DNA from: Methanobacteriaceae archaeon
GTDB lineage: Archaea; Methanobacteriota; Methanobacteria; Methanobacteriales; Methanobacteriaceae
Length of the DNA: 6,025 nt
Assembly: GCA_030693105.1 (NCBI GenBank)
Contig: JAUYBK010000203.1
Location: forward strand, 1 to 6,025
Reading direction: 5' to 3'
Below, piece after piece: positions 1-5,971 of the stretch. Position 1 is the stretch's first letter. Each line of letters begins with the position of its first letter. The notes under the pieces were generated by a model, which was given only the letters and a program-made list of their open reading frames with translations, was not told the DNA's origin and did not search any database. The position numbers were made by a program, and so were the translations under genes.

Positions 1-231
1 AATATTTTCTTTTTTAAAAATTAGATAAAAATATGCTTAAATTGCCTTTAATATTACATATTTTGGTAAAATATTATAATTTCCTAACTATATTAATATT
101 CTACATAAAAGGAAAAAAATATTTCTTAACAATTCGAAACTATCAATATCGACAAATGATAAAAATCGGGTCTTTAAACTCAGAATCTAGTAAAAAAAAT
201 TGACTAATTTAAAATATTTATAAAGAACTTT
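1..231. other. AT-rich stretch without a gene
   Basis: This stretch is very rich in A and T, with several scattered AATATT-like words and A or T runs. I see no open frame of useful length, no tRNA-like fold and no clean repeat array. It continues the low-GC character of the decayed region up to about 850, in contrast to the more GC-balanced genes from 902 on. It is probably decayed or foreign DNA. Confidence 0.6.
191..200 (-). terminator. oligo-T terminator candidate behind the channel remnant
   Basis: On the minus strand this reads as T8 flanked by A (plus-strand A run 192-199), about 30 nt past the stop of the channel fragment. Archaeal RNA polymerase commonly terminates at oligo-T tracts without a stem. 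In a generally AT-rich stretch such runs also occur by chance, so support is limited. Confidence 0.35.
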
Positions 232-499
232 TCAACTTTTCTTTTCCATTTCATCCAATTTTTTCTCAATTTCATTCATTCTTTTCAAGACTTCATCAAT
301 TTTTTCATCATGACTGTCAATACTATTTTTAAGTCCTTCTGCAGCATTTCCAAGCTTATTAGAGGCTTTTCCACTTTCTTTTCTGAATATGTCAATGAAA
401 GAAAAAGCTAACGTGGCAGTGATTAAGCTTAAATATCCCATACCAGTCAATATAAGAATTATGGCAATTATATGCCCCACGAAAGTGACTGGAATAATA

Positions 500-519
<20 letters not shown>
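232..519 (-). pseudogene. 3' fragment of a potassium channel gene (pore filter, last helix and tail)
   Basis: Reading on the minus strand from about 519, the frame gives the potassium selectivity filter TVGYGD (516-499), then IIPVTF and a hydrophobic inner pore helix (roughly GHIIAIILIL to ATLAFSFI). A charged tail with heptad-like spacing (EKIDEVLKRMNEIEKKLDEM) follows and probably forms a coiled coil. This is the end of a two-transmembrane or six-transmembrane K+ channel of the inner membrane. The outer helix and pore helix that should precede the filter are missing. In the same frame there is a TAG at 520-522 just before the filter and a TAA at 562-564. The only start is a GTG at 480, inside the pore after the filter, with no ribosome binding site, so a functional channel is unlikely. 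The upstream sequence belongs to an integrase remnant in another frame. I am confident of the family and fairly confident that it is a pseudogene. A sequencing error could not supply the missing half. Confidence 0.75.
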
Positions 520-756
<237 letters not shown>

Positions 757-761
757 ATTTC

Positions 762-767
762 TCACCT
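762..767 (-). promoter_or_regulatory. ribosome binding site of the integrase remnant
   Basis: AGGTGA on the minus strand sits 5 nt before the TTG at 756. It favours that start over the earlier TTG at 837, whose extra residues do not look like integrase. It also shows that this was once a normally translated gene of an organism with the same anti-Shine-Dalgarno sequence. Confidence 0.5.
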
Positions 768-834
768 TCTTTTGTTGCCTGCATATGCTTGGAAGGATTC
801 TAGAAATTGAATAGCTGAAATATCCTTGTATAAT

Positions 835-865
835 CAATTAAAATTACTTAATCACCGGATAAATG
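835..865 (+). promoter_or_regulatory. possible TATA region for the rdgB-S15-recJ cluster
   Basis: AT-rich words such as TTAAAATTA (838-846) lie about 55-65 nt before the rdgB start. They are the only TATA-like candidates between the integrase remnant and rdgB. The whole stretch is AT-rich and no clear BRE is visible, so this is weak. The same area would have to hold the leftward promoter of the integrase remnant. Confidence 0.25.
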
Positions 866-901
866 ATTATTACTAGGATTTGGCATCTGAAGTGGTAATA
901 T

Positions 902-1486
902 ATGGCGAAACAAAGCAATTTACGCAGAACCATAACCTTTATAACCGGTAACCAACACAAAGTAAAAGAAGCCAGAGGAATATTTCAACACTTCTCTATA
1001 GAGGTGGAACACGTGGCCCTTGGCTACCCGGAAATCCAGGGAAACCTGGAAGATGTATCCCGATACGGTGCTGAGTACGCTGCTAAGCGTTTGAAAAAGC
1101 CAGTCATTGTGGAAGACGCCGGTCTTTTTATTAAAGACTGGGGATGGTTTCCGGGAACATACACGTCCTACGTGCAGGACACCTTGGGAAACCAGGGAAT
1201 TTTAAAGCTCATGGAAGAAGTCCAGGACCGCTACGCTGAGTTCAGGTCGGTGGTTGGGTTTGCAACACCCAAGACCGAGCCCGAGATTTTTTTAGGTGTA
1301 GTGAAGGGACAAATAGCCCATGAGGAACGCGGAAAATACGGTTTCGCATACGATCCACTTTTTATCCCCGAAGGATATGGTGAAACCTTCGGCGAACTTA
1401 AGAGGGAAATAAAGAACCAGTTCTCCCACCGCAGGAGATCTCTGGAAAAATTCGCGTTAAGGTATAAAGATTATAGAGGTGATTAA
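902..1486 (+). CDS. rdgB: XTP/dITP diphosphatase (RdgB/HAM1 family)
   Basis: This cytosolic house-cleaning enzyme hydrolyses XTP, dITP and ITP to the monophosphate and pyrophosphate, keeping deaminated purines out of DNA and RNA. The 194 residues show the family pattern in order: TGNQHKVKEA (about 15-24, nucleotide binding), YPEIQG (42-47), VEDAGLFI with the catalytic Asp at about 72, FPGTYTSYV (83-91), TLGNQGILKLM, GFAYDPLF (147-154) and the base-contacting SHR (175-177). Length is near the usual 185-200. ATG 902 is the first start after an in-frame stop at 896. It adds about nine residues (MAKQSNLRR) before the strand that most archaeal homologues begin with, and only a weak GGTAAT lies upstream. 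The gene ends one base before the S15 start, and its last codons carry the S15 ribosome binding site, so the two are co-translated. It heads the cluster, and the remnants of mobile DNA lie directly upstream. Confidence 0.95.
   Translation: MAKQSNLRRTITFITGNQHKVKEARGIFQHFSIEVEHVALGYPEIQGNLEDVSRYGAEYAAKRLKKPVIVEDAGLFIKDWGWFPGTYTSYVQDTLGNQGILKLMEEVQDRYAEFRSVVGFATPKTEPEIFLGVVKGQIAHEERGKYGFAYDPLFIPEGYGETFGELKREIKNQFSHRRRSLEKFALRYKDYRGD
1476..1483 (+). promoter_or_regulatory. ribosome binding site of S15
   Basis: GAGGTGAT inside the last codons of rdgB is a near-complete match to the archaeal 16S tail and stands 4 nt before ATG 1488. This chooses ATG 1488 over the in-frame GTG at 1479, which lies within the site itself. 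Confidence 0.8.
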
Positions 1487-1487
1487 C

Positions 1488-1892
1488 ATGGCCCCCGATA
1501 AACCAGAATGGATAGAATACTCAACCGAAGAAATTGAAGAACTAATATTGAAACTTACCAAAGAAGGAAACTCTACCAGTAAAATAGGAGTCATACTACG
1601 AGATCAGTACGGAATCCCCGATGTTAAAACTGTCACCGGTATGAAGATAACCCAGATTCTGGAAAAACACGACCAGGGACTGGAATATCCAGAAGATCTG
1701 ATGAATCTCATCCGAAAAGCAGTGAACGTCCGGGAACATTTGCAAGAAAACCCCAAGGACCTGCACACCCGCCGTGGCTTGCAGGTAGTGGAGTCCCGGA
1801 TCAGGAGACTGGTAAAGTACTATGTCCAGGAAGGAGTGCTACCTGAAGGATGGAGATATGAACCAAAAAAGGCAGCACTACTTGTTAAGTAG
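1488..1892 (+). CDS. rps15: 30S ribosomal protein S15 (archaeal type)
   Basis: This is a structural protein of the small ribosomal subunit that binds the central domain of 16S rRNA early in assembly and touches the 50S subunit in an intersubunit bridge. The 134 residues have the archaeal/eukaryotic layout. An N-terminal extension contains KPEWIEYSTEEIEELILKL and then GNSTSKIGVILRDQYGIPDV. The S15 core follows from about residue 70, with helices rich in basic residues and the conserved NPKDLHTRRGLQVVESRIRR and LVKYY. The C-terminal LPEGWRYEPKKA is typical of archaeal forms, and bacterial S15 (about 89 residues) lacks the extension. The start is set by the strong ribosome binding site at 1476-1483. 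It follows rdgB with one base between stop and start, and its 3' end overlaps the recJ-like gene in another frame. Confidence 0.97.
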   Translation: MAPDKPEWIEYSTEEIEELILKLTKEGNSTSKIGVILRDQYGIPDVKTVTGMKITQILEKHDQGLEYPEDLMNLIRKAVNVREHLQENPKDLHTRRGLQVVESRIRRLVKYYVQEGVLPEGWRYEPKKAALLVK

Positions 1893-3216
1893 AGCTGAAG
1901 AAGCCTGCCAGCTCTTGGAGAAACACTTAGAACGGGATCACGTGGTGAGAGTAATCTCCCACAACGATGCCGATGGGATCTCCGCCGCGGGAGTAATATG
2001 CAACGCTGTGGCCAAGCGAAATGGTAAGTTCCACGTCACCATAGTTCCCCGACTAAAAGGTGACGTCTTAGAACGTCTAAGCCACGAAAAGTACAAGTTG
2101 TTCTTTTTCTGTGACATGGGGAGCGCTTACGTGGAGCGCATAAGTAAGCTAAGGGGTGACTCCATCATCGCCGACCACCACCAGACCATCGACGCCACCG
2201 GTGATAACTACGAGAACCTGATACACGTTAACCCCCACCTTTTTGGGATGGACGGCACCCGGGACGTCAGCGCCTCTGGTGTCACTTATCTCGCGGTACG
2301 TTCATTGGATAATCCAGAACTTACGGGTATGGCCCTGACTGGGGCTCTGGGTGACATACAGGGACAAAATGGCTTTCAGGGAGTTAATCAGACTATTTTA
2401 AAGGAAGGAGAAGATGCGGGAGTTATAGAAATCTACGAAGACTTGAAACTGGCCTATAAAGAGGAAGAACCTCTATACAAAGCACTTTCTTACACTTTCA
2501 ACCCGGCCCTGCCCGGCATCTCCGGAGACCTGGAAGGCAGCCAGGGATTCTTAGAGAAATTAGGACTGTCCTACGGCATTAAATTTAGAGACCTGGCCAA
2601 CGAAGAAAAGGACGTCCTCCGGGAAGAATTGGTAAAGGTTAATCCACAAATATTAGGGCCTGTATATGCCCAGAAGAGTGAAAAACCTCCACTAAGACGT
2701 TTAGAAGACTACTCTCGCATCATTGATGCCTGCGGAAAAACCAAGCAGCATACCGTGGGGCTGAGCATCTGCTTGGGGGACCGGGACGCGGCCCTTAAAG
2801 AAGGTATGGATCTCCTCCACCGTTATCAGGACCGTCTTCTGTCAGGACTAGAATGGATCCGTAAGGAAGGAAGCCAGGAGATGGAATATATCCAGTGCAT
2901 CTCCACCGAGGACAAGAAACGCCAAAGCATCATGGGAACCTTGGCCAGTGTGGGTTTAGACTTGGGCATATTAAATAAAGAAAAACCAGTGTTGACCCTG
3001 GCCCGGCTGCACGAAGACGTGAAGATCTCCGCCCGTACCACACCGGAAATGACCGCCCGGGGCGTTAATCTGGGATTGGCCATGGACCAGGCATCTAAAA
3101 ACTTCCATGGAGCTGGTGGGGGGCACAACATAGCCGCTGGTGCGATGATCCCCTACAAAGACCTGGAAAACTTTAAAAACTTGGTGGACGAGATGGTGAG
3201 GACCCAGATCGCTTAG
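1858..3216 (+). CDS. RecJ-like single-stranded nucleic acid exonuclease (DHH/DHHA1 family)
   Basis: This is an archaeal RecJ homologue, a metal-dependent phosphoesterase expected to degrade single-stranded DNA or RNA. Related proteins include the GINS-associated nuclease of the archaeal replisome and RNA-active exonucleases, and the sequence alone does not say which role applies here. From ATG 1858 the protein has 452 residues. Motif I is SHNDADG (about 34-40), motif II is the Asp in FFFCDMGS (about 86), motif III is ADHHQ (105-109), and motif IV lies around NPHLFGMDGTRDVSASG. The C-terminal DHHA1 signature is GAGGGHNIAAGA (about 418-429), so all metal-binding motifs look intact. The frame is open from ATG 1822, but ATG 1858 fits the family's N-terminus better and follows a GGATGGAGAT stretch. 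Either start lies inside the S15 gene (35 bp overlap for 1858), which suggests translational coupling. In several archaea S15 and a RecJ-like gene are neighbours, often near KEOPS or S3ae genes (from memory). Confidence 0.9.
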   Translation: MNQKRQHYLLSRAEEACQLLEKHLERDHVVRVISHNDADGISAAGVICNAVAKRNGKFHVTIVPRLKGDVLERLSHEKYKLFFFCDMGSAYVERISKLRGDSIIADHHQTIDATGDNYENLIHVNPHLFGMDGTRDVSASGVTYLAVRSLDNPELTGMALTGALGDIQGQNGFQGVNQTILKEGEDAGVIEIYEDLKLAYKEEEPLYKALSYTFNPALPGISGDLEGSQGFLEKLGLSYGIKFRDLANEEKDVLREELVKVNPQILGPVYAQKSEKPPLRRLEDYSRIIDACGKTKQHTVGLSICLGDRDAALKEGMDLLHRYQDRLLSGLEWIRKEGSQEMEYIQCISTEDKKRQSIMGTLASVGLDLGILNKEKPVLTLARLHEDVKISARTTPEMTARGVNLGLAMDQASKNFHGAGGGHNIAAGAMIPYKDLENFKNLVDEMVRTQIA

Positions 3217-3240
3217 ATAGATTCTTAACTAAAATTATTT

Positions 3241-3246
3241 GGTGAT
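3241..3246 (+). promoter_or_regulatory. ribosome binding site of aconitase X
   Basis: GGTGAT stands 4 nt before ATG 3251, the same spacing as for S15, and only 1 nt before ATG 3248. This selects the second of the two adjacent ATGs and excludes the TTG at 3239, which overlaps the site. Confidence 0.7.
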
Positions 3247-3250
3247 AATG

Positions 3251-4441
3251 ATGTACCTGACCCGGGAAGAGGAGAAGATGTACCAGGGTGAATATGGCCC
3301 TGCGGTTGAGAAGAGTATGGAAATCCTGGTGGCCCTGGGCGACATATACGAAGCCGAAAAGCTAGTTGAAATTACCTCGGCCCAGATATCTGGGGTTTCC
3401 TACAAGACTATAGGCGACGCCGGTCTGGAATTTCTAGAAGACCTGGCCCAAACCGCCCAAGTACAGGTGCCCTCCACCTTAAACCCGGCTGGGGTAGACC
3501 TGGACCACTGGCAGGAGCTGGGGTTCTCTGAAGAGTTCACCAAAAGACAACTGCGGATTGTAGCTGCCTACCAGAAGATGGGAATAGCCACCACTTGCAC
3601 CTGCACTCCTTACCTGGCCAGCAATCTACCCACCCTAGGCAGCCACATAGCCTGGTCAGAGTCTTCTGCTGTTTGTTTTGCTAACTCAGTTATCGGTGCG
3701 CGCACCAACCGGGAAGGTGGTCCTGGGGCGCTTTCAGCCGCCATATGCGGCCGCACCCCCCTCTACGGCTACCACTTCGAATCAGGTCGTAAGGCCAACT
3801 TGGTAGTGGAGGTTAAAGTTCGACTGAAAGGAGCTGACTACGGTGCTCTGGGATATCTGGTTGGTCAGGAAGTGGGCGGAGGAGTTCCCTACTTCCAGAT
3901 GGTTAATAAACCAGACCCTAACAACTTAAAAAGTTTAGGTGCTGCTCTGGCATCATCCGGTGCCGTGGCCCTGTACCACGTGCAGGACTCCACTCCGGAA
4001 TACCACTTGGCCCTGCGGGGCTTGGAAGTTGGTGATGTAGAACTTATAACCGTAGAAGAAGCTGATATCCGGGTAGTGAGGGAAAAATTATCATCTACCT
4101 CTAAAAAGCCGGACTTAATATGCCTGGGATGTCCCCACTCATCTATTGACGAAGTAGGCCATGTAGCAGAACTACTTAAAGGTAAAACCTTAGAAAACGA
4201 CCTCTGGGTCTGCACTTCCATCCTGGTGAAGGCCGCTGCCGACCGAATGGGCTACACTAAAGTCATTGAAGACGCTGGTGGTAAAATCGTCGCCGATACG
4301 TGTATGGTAGTGGCCCCCATTGAAGAACTTGACTATAAAGTCATTGGGGTGGACTCGGCCAAGGCCGCCAACTACGTGCCCAGCATGTGCGGATTGGAAG
4401 TGGTTTATGACGACGTGGAGAACCTGTTAGATTTAAAATAA
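3251..4441 (+). CDS. aconitase X catalytic (large) subunit, probable phosphomevalonate dehydratase large subunit
   Basis: In archaea this family is the large subunit of phosphomevalonate dehydratase. It converts (R)-5-phosphomevalonate to trans-anhydromevalonate 5-phosphate in the modified mevalonate pathway that feeds isoprenoid membrane lipids, and it acts as an iron-sulfur hydro-lyase in the cytosol. The 396 residues match the usual AcnX size. Visible family blocks are YLTREEEKMYQGEYGPAVEKSMEIL-like sequence at the N-terminus, CTCTPYL (116-122), GSHIAWSESSAVCFANSVIGARTNREGG-like sequence (130-157), GRTPLYGYH, LGCPHSS, DTCMVV and the late PSMCGLEV. The conserved cysteines in these blocks are the candidates for cluster ligands. 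The enzyme needs a small 'swivelling' subunit (DUF126), which is not in this window. The gene lies 34 nt after the recJ-like stop with little room for a promoter, so it is probably co-transcribed. Related bacterial AcnX enzymes dehydrate hydroxyproline, but the archaeal setting favours the mevalonate role. Confidence 0.93.
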   Translation: MYLTREEEKMYQGEYGPAVEKSMEILVALGDIYEAEKLVEITSAQISGVSYKTIGDAGLEFLEDLAQTAQVQVPSTLNPAGVDLDHWQELGFSEEFTKRQLRIVAAYQKMGIATTCTCTPYLASNLPTLGSHIAWSESSAVCFANSVIGARTNREGGPGALSAAICGRTPLYGYHFESGRKANLVVEVKVRLKGADYGALGYLVGQEVGGGVPYFQMVNKPDPNNLKSLGAALASSGAVALYHVQDSTPEYHLALRGLEVGDVELITVEEADIRVVREKLSSTSKKPDLICLGCPHSSIDEVGHVAELLKGKTLENDLWVCTSILVKAAADRMGYTKVIEDAGGKIVADTCMVVAPIEELDYKVIGVDSAKAANYVPSMCGLEVVYDDVENLLDLK

Positions 4442-5638
4442 TTAATTTTTTTCTTCTTTTAACACTTTTTCACCCACTATTTTAACCCCCACTGCCCCTA
4501 AGGGTGCAGTAAACAAAATAGCTAACACTGAAACCGCCAGTATTATATCTCCAGAAGCCACCCCTACTTCCAGGGGAACTGCACCCATGGCGGCTTGTAC
4601 TTTGGCCTTAGGATTGTAGGCCACCATGGAAAATATCTTCTCGGCCGAGGTTAATCTGGTCCCCAGGAGGGATAAGTAGACACCCAAACTCCTAGCCAGT
4701 AAGCCTCCACTTATTATTAAGATACCGGCCGCGCCCGCAGATATGGCTAGATAAATATTCACTTGAGCCCCTACTAAAACAAAAAGAATTATTTCGGCTA
4801 GTATCCAGACTTTGGTGAACTTTTCGGAGAGTTGAACTCCCAGGTTAGGGTTGCGGTCTACAATAACAAAACCAATGCCAATTACACCTATTAAACCAGC
4901 AACGGGCACCCAGTTATGCAGTGCATCACCTATTCCCTTGATGAAAATAGCTGCTGCCAGTATAAGGAGCAATTTCTCTGAATTTCTAATTTTGAATCTC
5001 TTAAATAGGTGCAGTAGGGTATAACCCAAAATTAATCCAGAAATTATCCCCAGTATTATTGATAAGGGGATTCCCAGGACTGTCCAGACCAGATTAACGC
5101 TCTTACCAAGATAGGTACCCAGGAACACTGAAAACACCGTTATGGCCACCACGTCGTCGGCAGAAGCCCCGGCTAGAATGAGTGTTGGTACGCCACGGGT
5201 GGTCCCCATGCCCCGTTCGATGAATGAAAGCATCTGAGGGACAATAACTGATGGTGAAACAGCGGCAATGATGAACCCCAGCATTCCGGCCTCCAGATAA
5301 GAGATGCCCAATATCTGGTTGGCTAGGAAAGTGATGGCCAGTCCCTCCAAGAGACAGGGGATAAAACTCATCTTCACGGCGGGCATTCCCACCTTGCGTA
5401 TGGCGTCCCGGTGCAGTCCCAGTCCGGCACGGAGCAGTATGATAATCAGGGTTATTATTCTTAAGTCTCTCGATAAACCCAAAAAGGTGGGATCTATCCA
5501 GTTAAAACCATAGGGGCAAATTGCCACTCCCAGAAGAAGCATGCCCAGGAGTCCAGGGAGTCCAGCACGCGAGAAGAAACGACTTAATATCAGCCCCAGG
5601 ACGATTATTAATGCCAGGTTAAGGGCGATTTTATCTAA
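4442..5638 (-). CDS. cation:proton antiporter (Na+/H+ exchanger family, CPA superfamily)
   Basis: This is an integral membrane exchanger (PF00999-like), probably trading Na+ or K+ for H+ in pH and salt homeostasis. Twelve or so hydrophobic segments can be followed. Family blocks are LLRAGLGLHRDAIRK, the unwound-helix segment AAVSPSVIVPQ, and the ion-site helix LILAGASADDVVAI with paired Asp (about residues 161-162 of the long form). Conserved glycine-rich C-terminal helices follow, then a charged tail. The first ATG is at 5542, but the frame stays open to 5638. The extra 32 codons (reading LDKIALNLALIIVLGLILSR, then a stretch ending GLPGLLG) encode the first transmembrane helix and the usual PGLLGMLLLG join, so they belong to the protein. 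That stretch contains no ATG, GTG or TTG. It opens with TTA at 5638-5636 just after a stop, 6 nt behind GGGAGGG. The start is therefore either a mutated TTG/ATG, a rare codon, or a sequence error. Long form 398 residues, a normal family length. Confidence 0.9.
   Translation of the reverse strand, partial: LDKIALNLALIIVLGLILSRFFSRAGLPGLLGMLLLGVAICPYGFNWIDPTFLGLSRDLRIITLIIILLRAGLGLHRDAIRKVGMPAVKMSFIPCLLEGLAITFLANQILGISYLEAGMLGFIIAAVSPSVIVPQMLSFIERGMGTTRGVPTLILAGASADDVVAITVFSVFLGTYLGKSVNLVWTVLGIPLSIILGIISGLILGYTLLHLFKRFKIRNSEKLLLILAAAIFIKGIGDALHNWVPVAGLIGVIGIGFVIVDRNPNLGVQLSEKFTKVWILAEIILFVLVGAQVNIYLAISAGAAGILIISGGLLARSLGVYLSLLGTRLTSAEKIFSMVAYNPKAKVQAAMGAVPLEVGVASGDIILAVSVLAILFTAPLGAVGVKIVGEKVLKEEKN
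4446..4460 (+). terminator. oligo-T terminator of the rdgB-to-aconitase X transcript
   Basis: A T-rich tract (T7, then CTTC, then T4) begins 5 nt after the aconitase X stop codon, as expected for intrinsic archaeal termination without a stem. It lies inside the last codons of the opposing antiporter gene, where it encodes the Lys/Glu/Asn-rich tail KEEKN. The termination signal and protein end therefore share the same bases. Confidence 0.55.
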
Positions 5639-5644
5639 TTAAAA

Positions 5645-5651
5645 CCCTCCC
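5645..5651 (-). promoter_or_regulatory. ribosome binding site of the antiporter
   Basis: GGGAGGG on the minus strand lies 6 nt before the TTA at 5638 and about 100 nt before the first ATG at 5542. It supports translation beginning near 5638 and not at 5542. Confidence 0.5.
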
Positions 5652-5695
5652 TGGTTAAAATAAGTCTTCCCGGGAATAATTATGATTAAAATAGA

Positions 5696-5735
5696 ATTAA
5701 TTTTTAAACTTACTATGTAGGGGGTTATATTATTC
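5696..5735 (-). promoter_or_regulatory. candidate promoter of the antiporter
   Basis: On the minus strand two TATA-like words are present: AATAATATAA (plus coordinates about 5725-5734) and TTTAAAAATTA (about 5698-5708). The second would place transcription start near 5675, giving a leader of about 35 nt with the ribosome binding site inside. I cannot choose between them from sequence alone. Confidence 0.35.
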
Positions 5736-5801
5736 AAATACAGCTTCCTCCAGGGGTATTTGGTAAAATAGGAGTCATCAGTTTTTAAAAAAAAGCGGTT
5801 A

Positions 5802-5821
5802 AAAGCGAACCCCATCGCTTT
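5802..5821. repeat. inverted repeat AAAGCG-8 nt-CGCTTT
   Basis: Six base pairs surround the loop AACCCCAT, and the arms can be extended to TTAA on both sides with one bulged A. It could be an operator or a weak hairpin. T5 follows on the plus strand at 5832-5836, so a terminator role is also possible, but no plus-strand gene ends nearby. Confidence 0.45.
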
Positions 5822-5844
5822 AATGCTACAGTTTTTATACGGAG

Positions 5845-5854
5845 TATATAAATA
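5845..5854 (+). promoter_or_regulatory. TATA box for a rightward transcript
   Basis: TATATAAATA is the best match in the window to the archaeal box A, preceded by GGAG as a possible BRE. Transcription would begin near 5878, giving a leader of roughly 90-95 nt before the ATG at 5972. Confidence 0.5.
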
Positions 5855-5913
5855 CTTTTTCTCTATAAACCACTAGGCCCCGGTAGAACGCTTTAAAAAA
5901 AAAGAGACGTGGG

Positions 5914-5934
5914 AGTGATTTAAAAAAAGTGATT
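5914..5934 (+). repeat. direct repeat AGTGATT
   Basis: AGTGATT occurs at 5914-5920 and 5928-5934, separated by TAAAAAA. It lies between the TATA box and the possible start codon at 5972, so it would sit in the untranslated leader. It could be a regulator site or a chance duplication next to an A-tract. Confidence 0.35.
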
Positions 5935-5971
5935 CGTTTATTATTAGCTTCCCAACATCGGGGGGGACCAG

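Larger units (their letters stand above)
5791..5894. repeat. four copies of the hexamer AAAGCG around a TATA box
   Basis: AAAGCG occurs at 5792-5797 and 5802-5807, exactly 10 bp apart, within AAAAGCG in both cases. Its complement CGCTTT occurs at 5816-5821 and 5889-5894. Two direct copies and two inverted copies thus flank the TATA box at 5845-5854. One-turn spacing and symmetric orientation resemble operator half-sites for a dimeric regulator. No regulator is encoded in the window, and chance in A-rich DNA is not excluded. Confidence 0.4.
5639..5971. other. intergenic control region between divergent genes
   Basis: This stretch of about 330 bases holds no credible gene. It contains the leftward promoter and ribosome binding site of the antiporter, a rightward TATA box, three long A-tracts (ending near 5794, 5903 and 5928), four AAAGCG/CGCTTT hexamers, a small inverted repeat, a duplicated AGTGATT and a G7 run at 5960-5966. 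A 49-codon minus-strand frame starting at an ATG near 5987 reads through the A-tracts as Phe runs and is not believable as a gene. Confidence 0.6.

Noticed and set aside
1..231. CRISPR-like or tandem repeat array
   Set aside because: The recurring AATATT words are short and unevenly spaced, as expected by chance in very AT-rich DNA.
232..480. A separate 82-residue membrane protein starting at GTG 480
   Set aside because: The frame continues upstream into TVGYGD of a K+ channel filter, and no ribosome binding site precedes the GTG; it is the end of a broken channel gene.
757..837. TTG at 837 as the integrase start
   Set aside because: The extra residues do not resemble an integrase and no ribosome binding site precedes it, whereas AGGTGA precedes the TTG at 756.
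2826..3131. 101-codon minus-strand open frame
   Set aside because: It lies wholly inside the recJ-like gene, whose DHHA1 motif is intact on the plus strand; the translation shows no family pattern. It is a shadow frame.
3889..4221. 110-codon minus-strand open frame
   Set aside because: It is antisense to conserved aconitase X sequence and Ser/Thr-rich without recognisable motifs. It is a shadow frame.
5304..5513. 69-codon plus-strand open frame
   Set aside because: It is antisense to transmembrane helices of the antiporter, with no ribosome binding site or family pattern.
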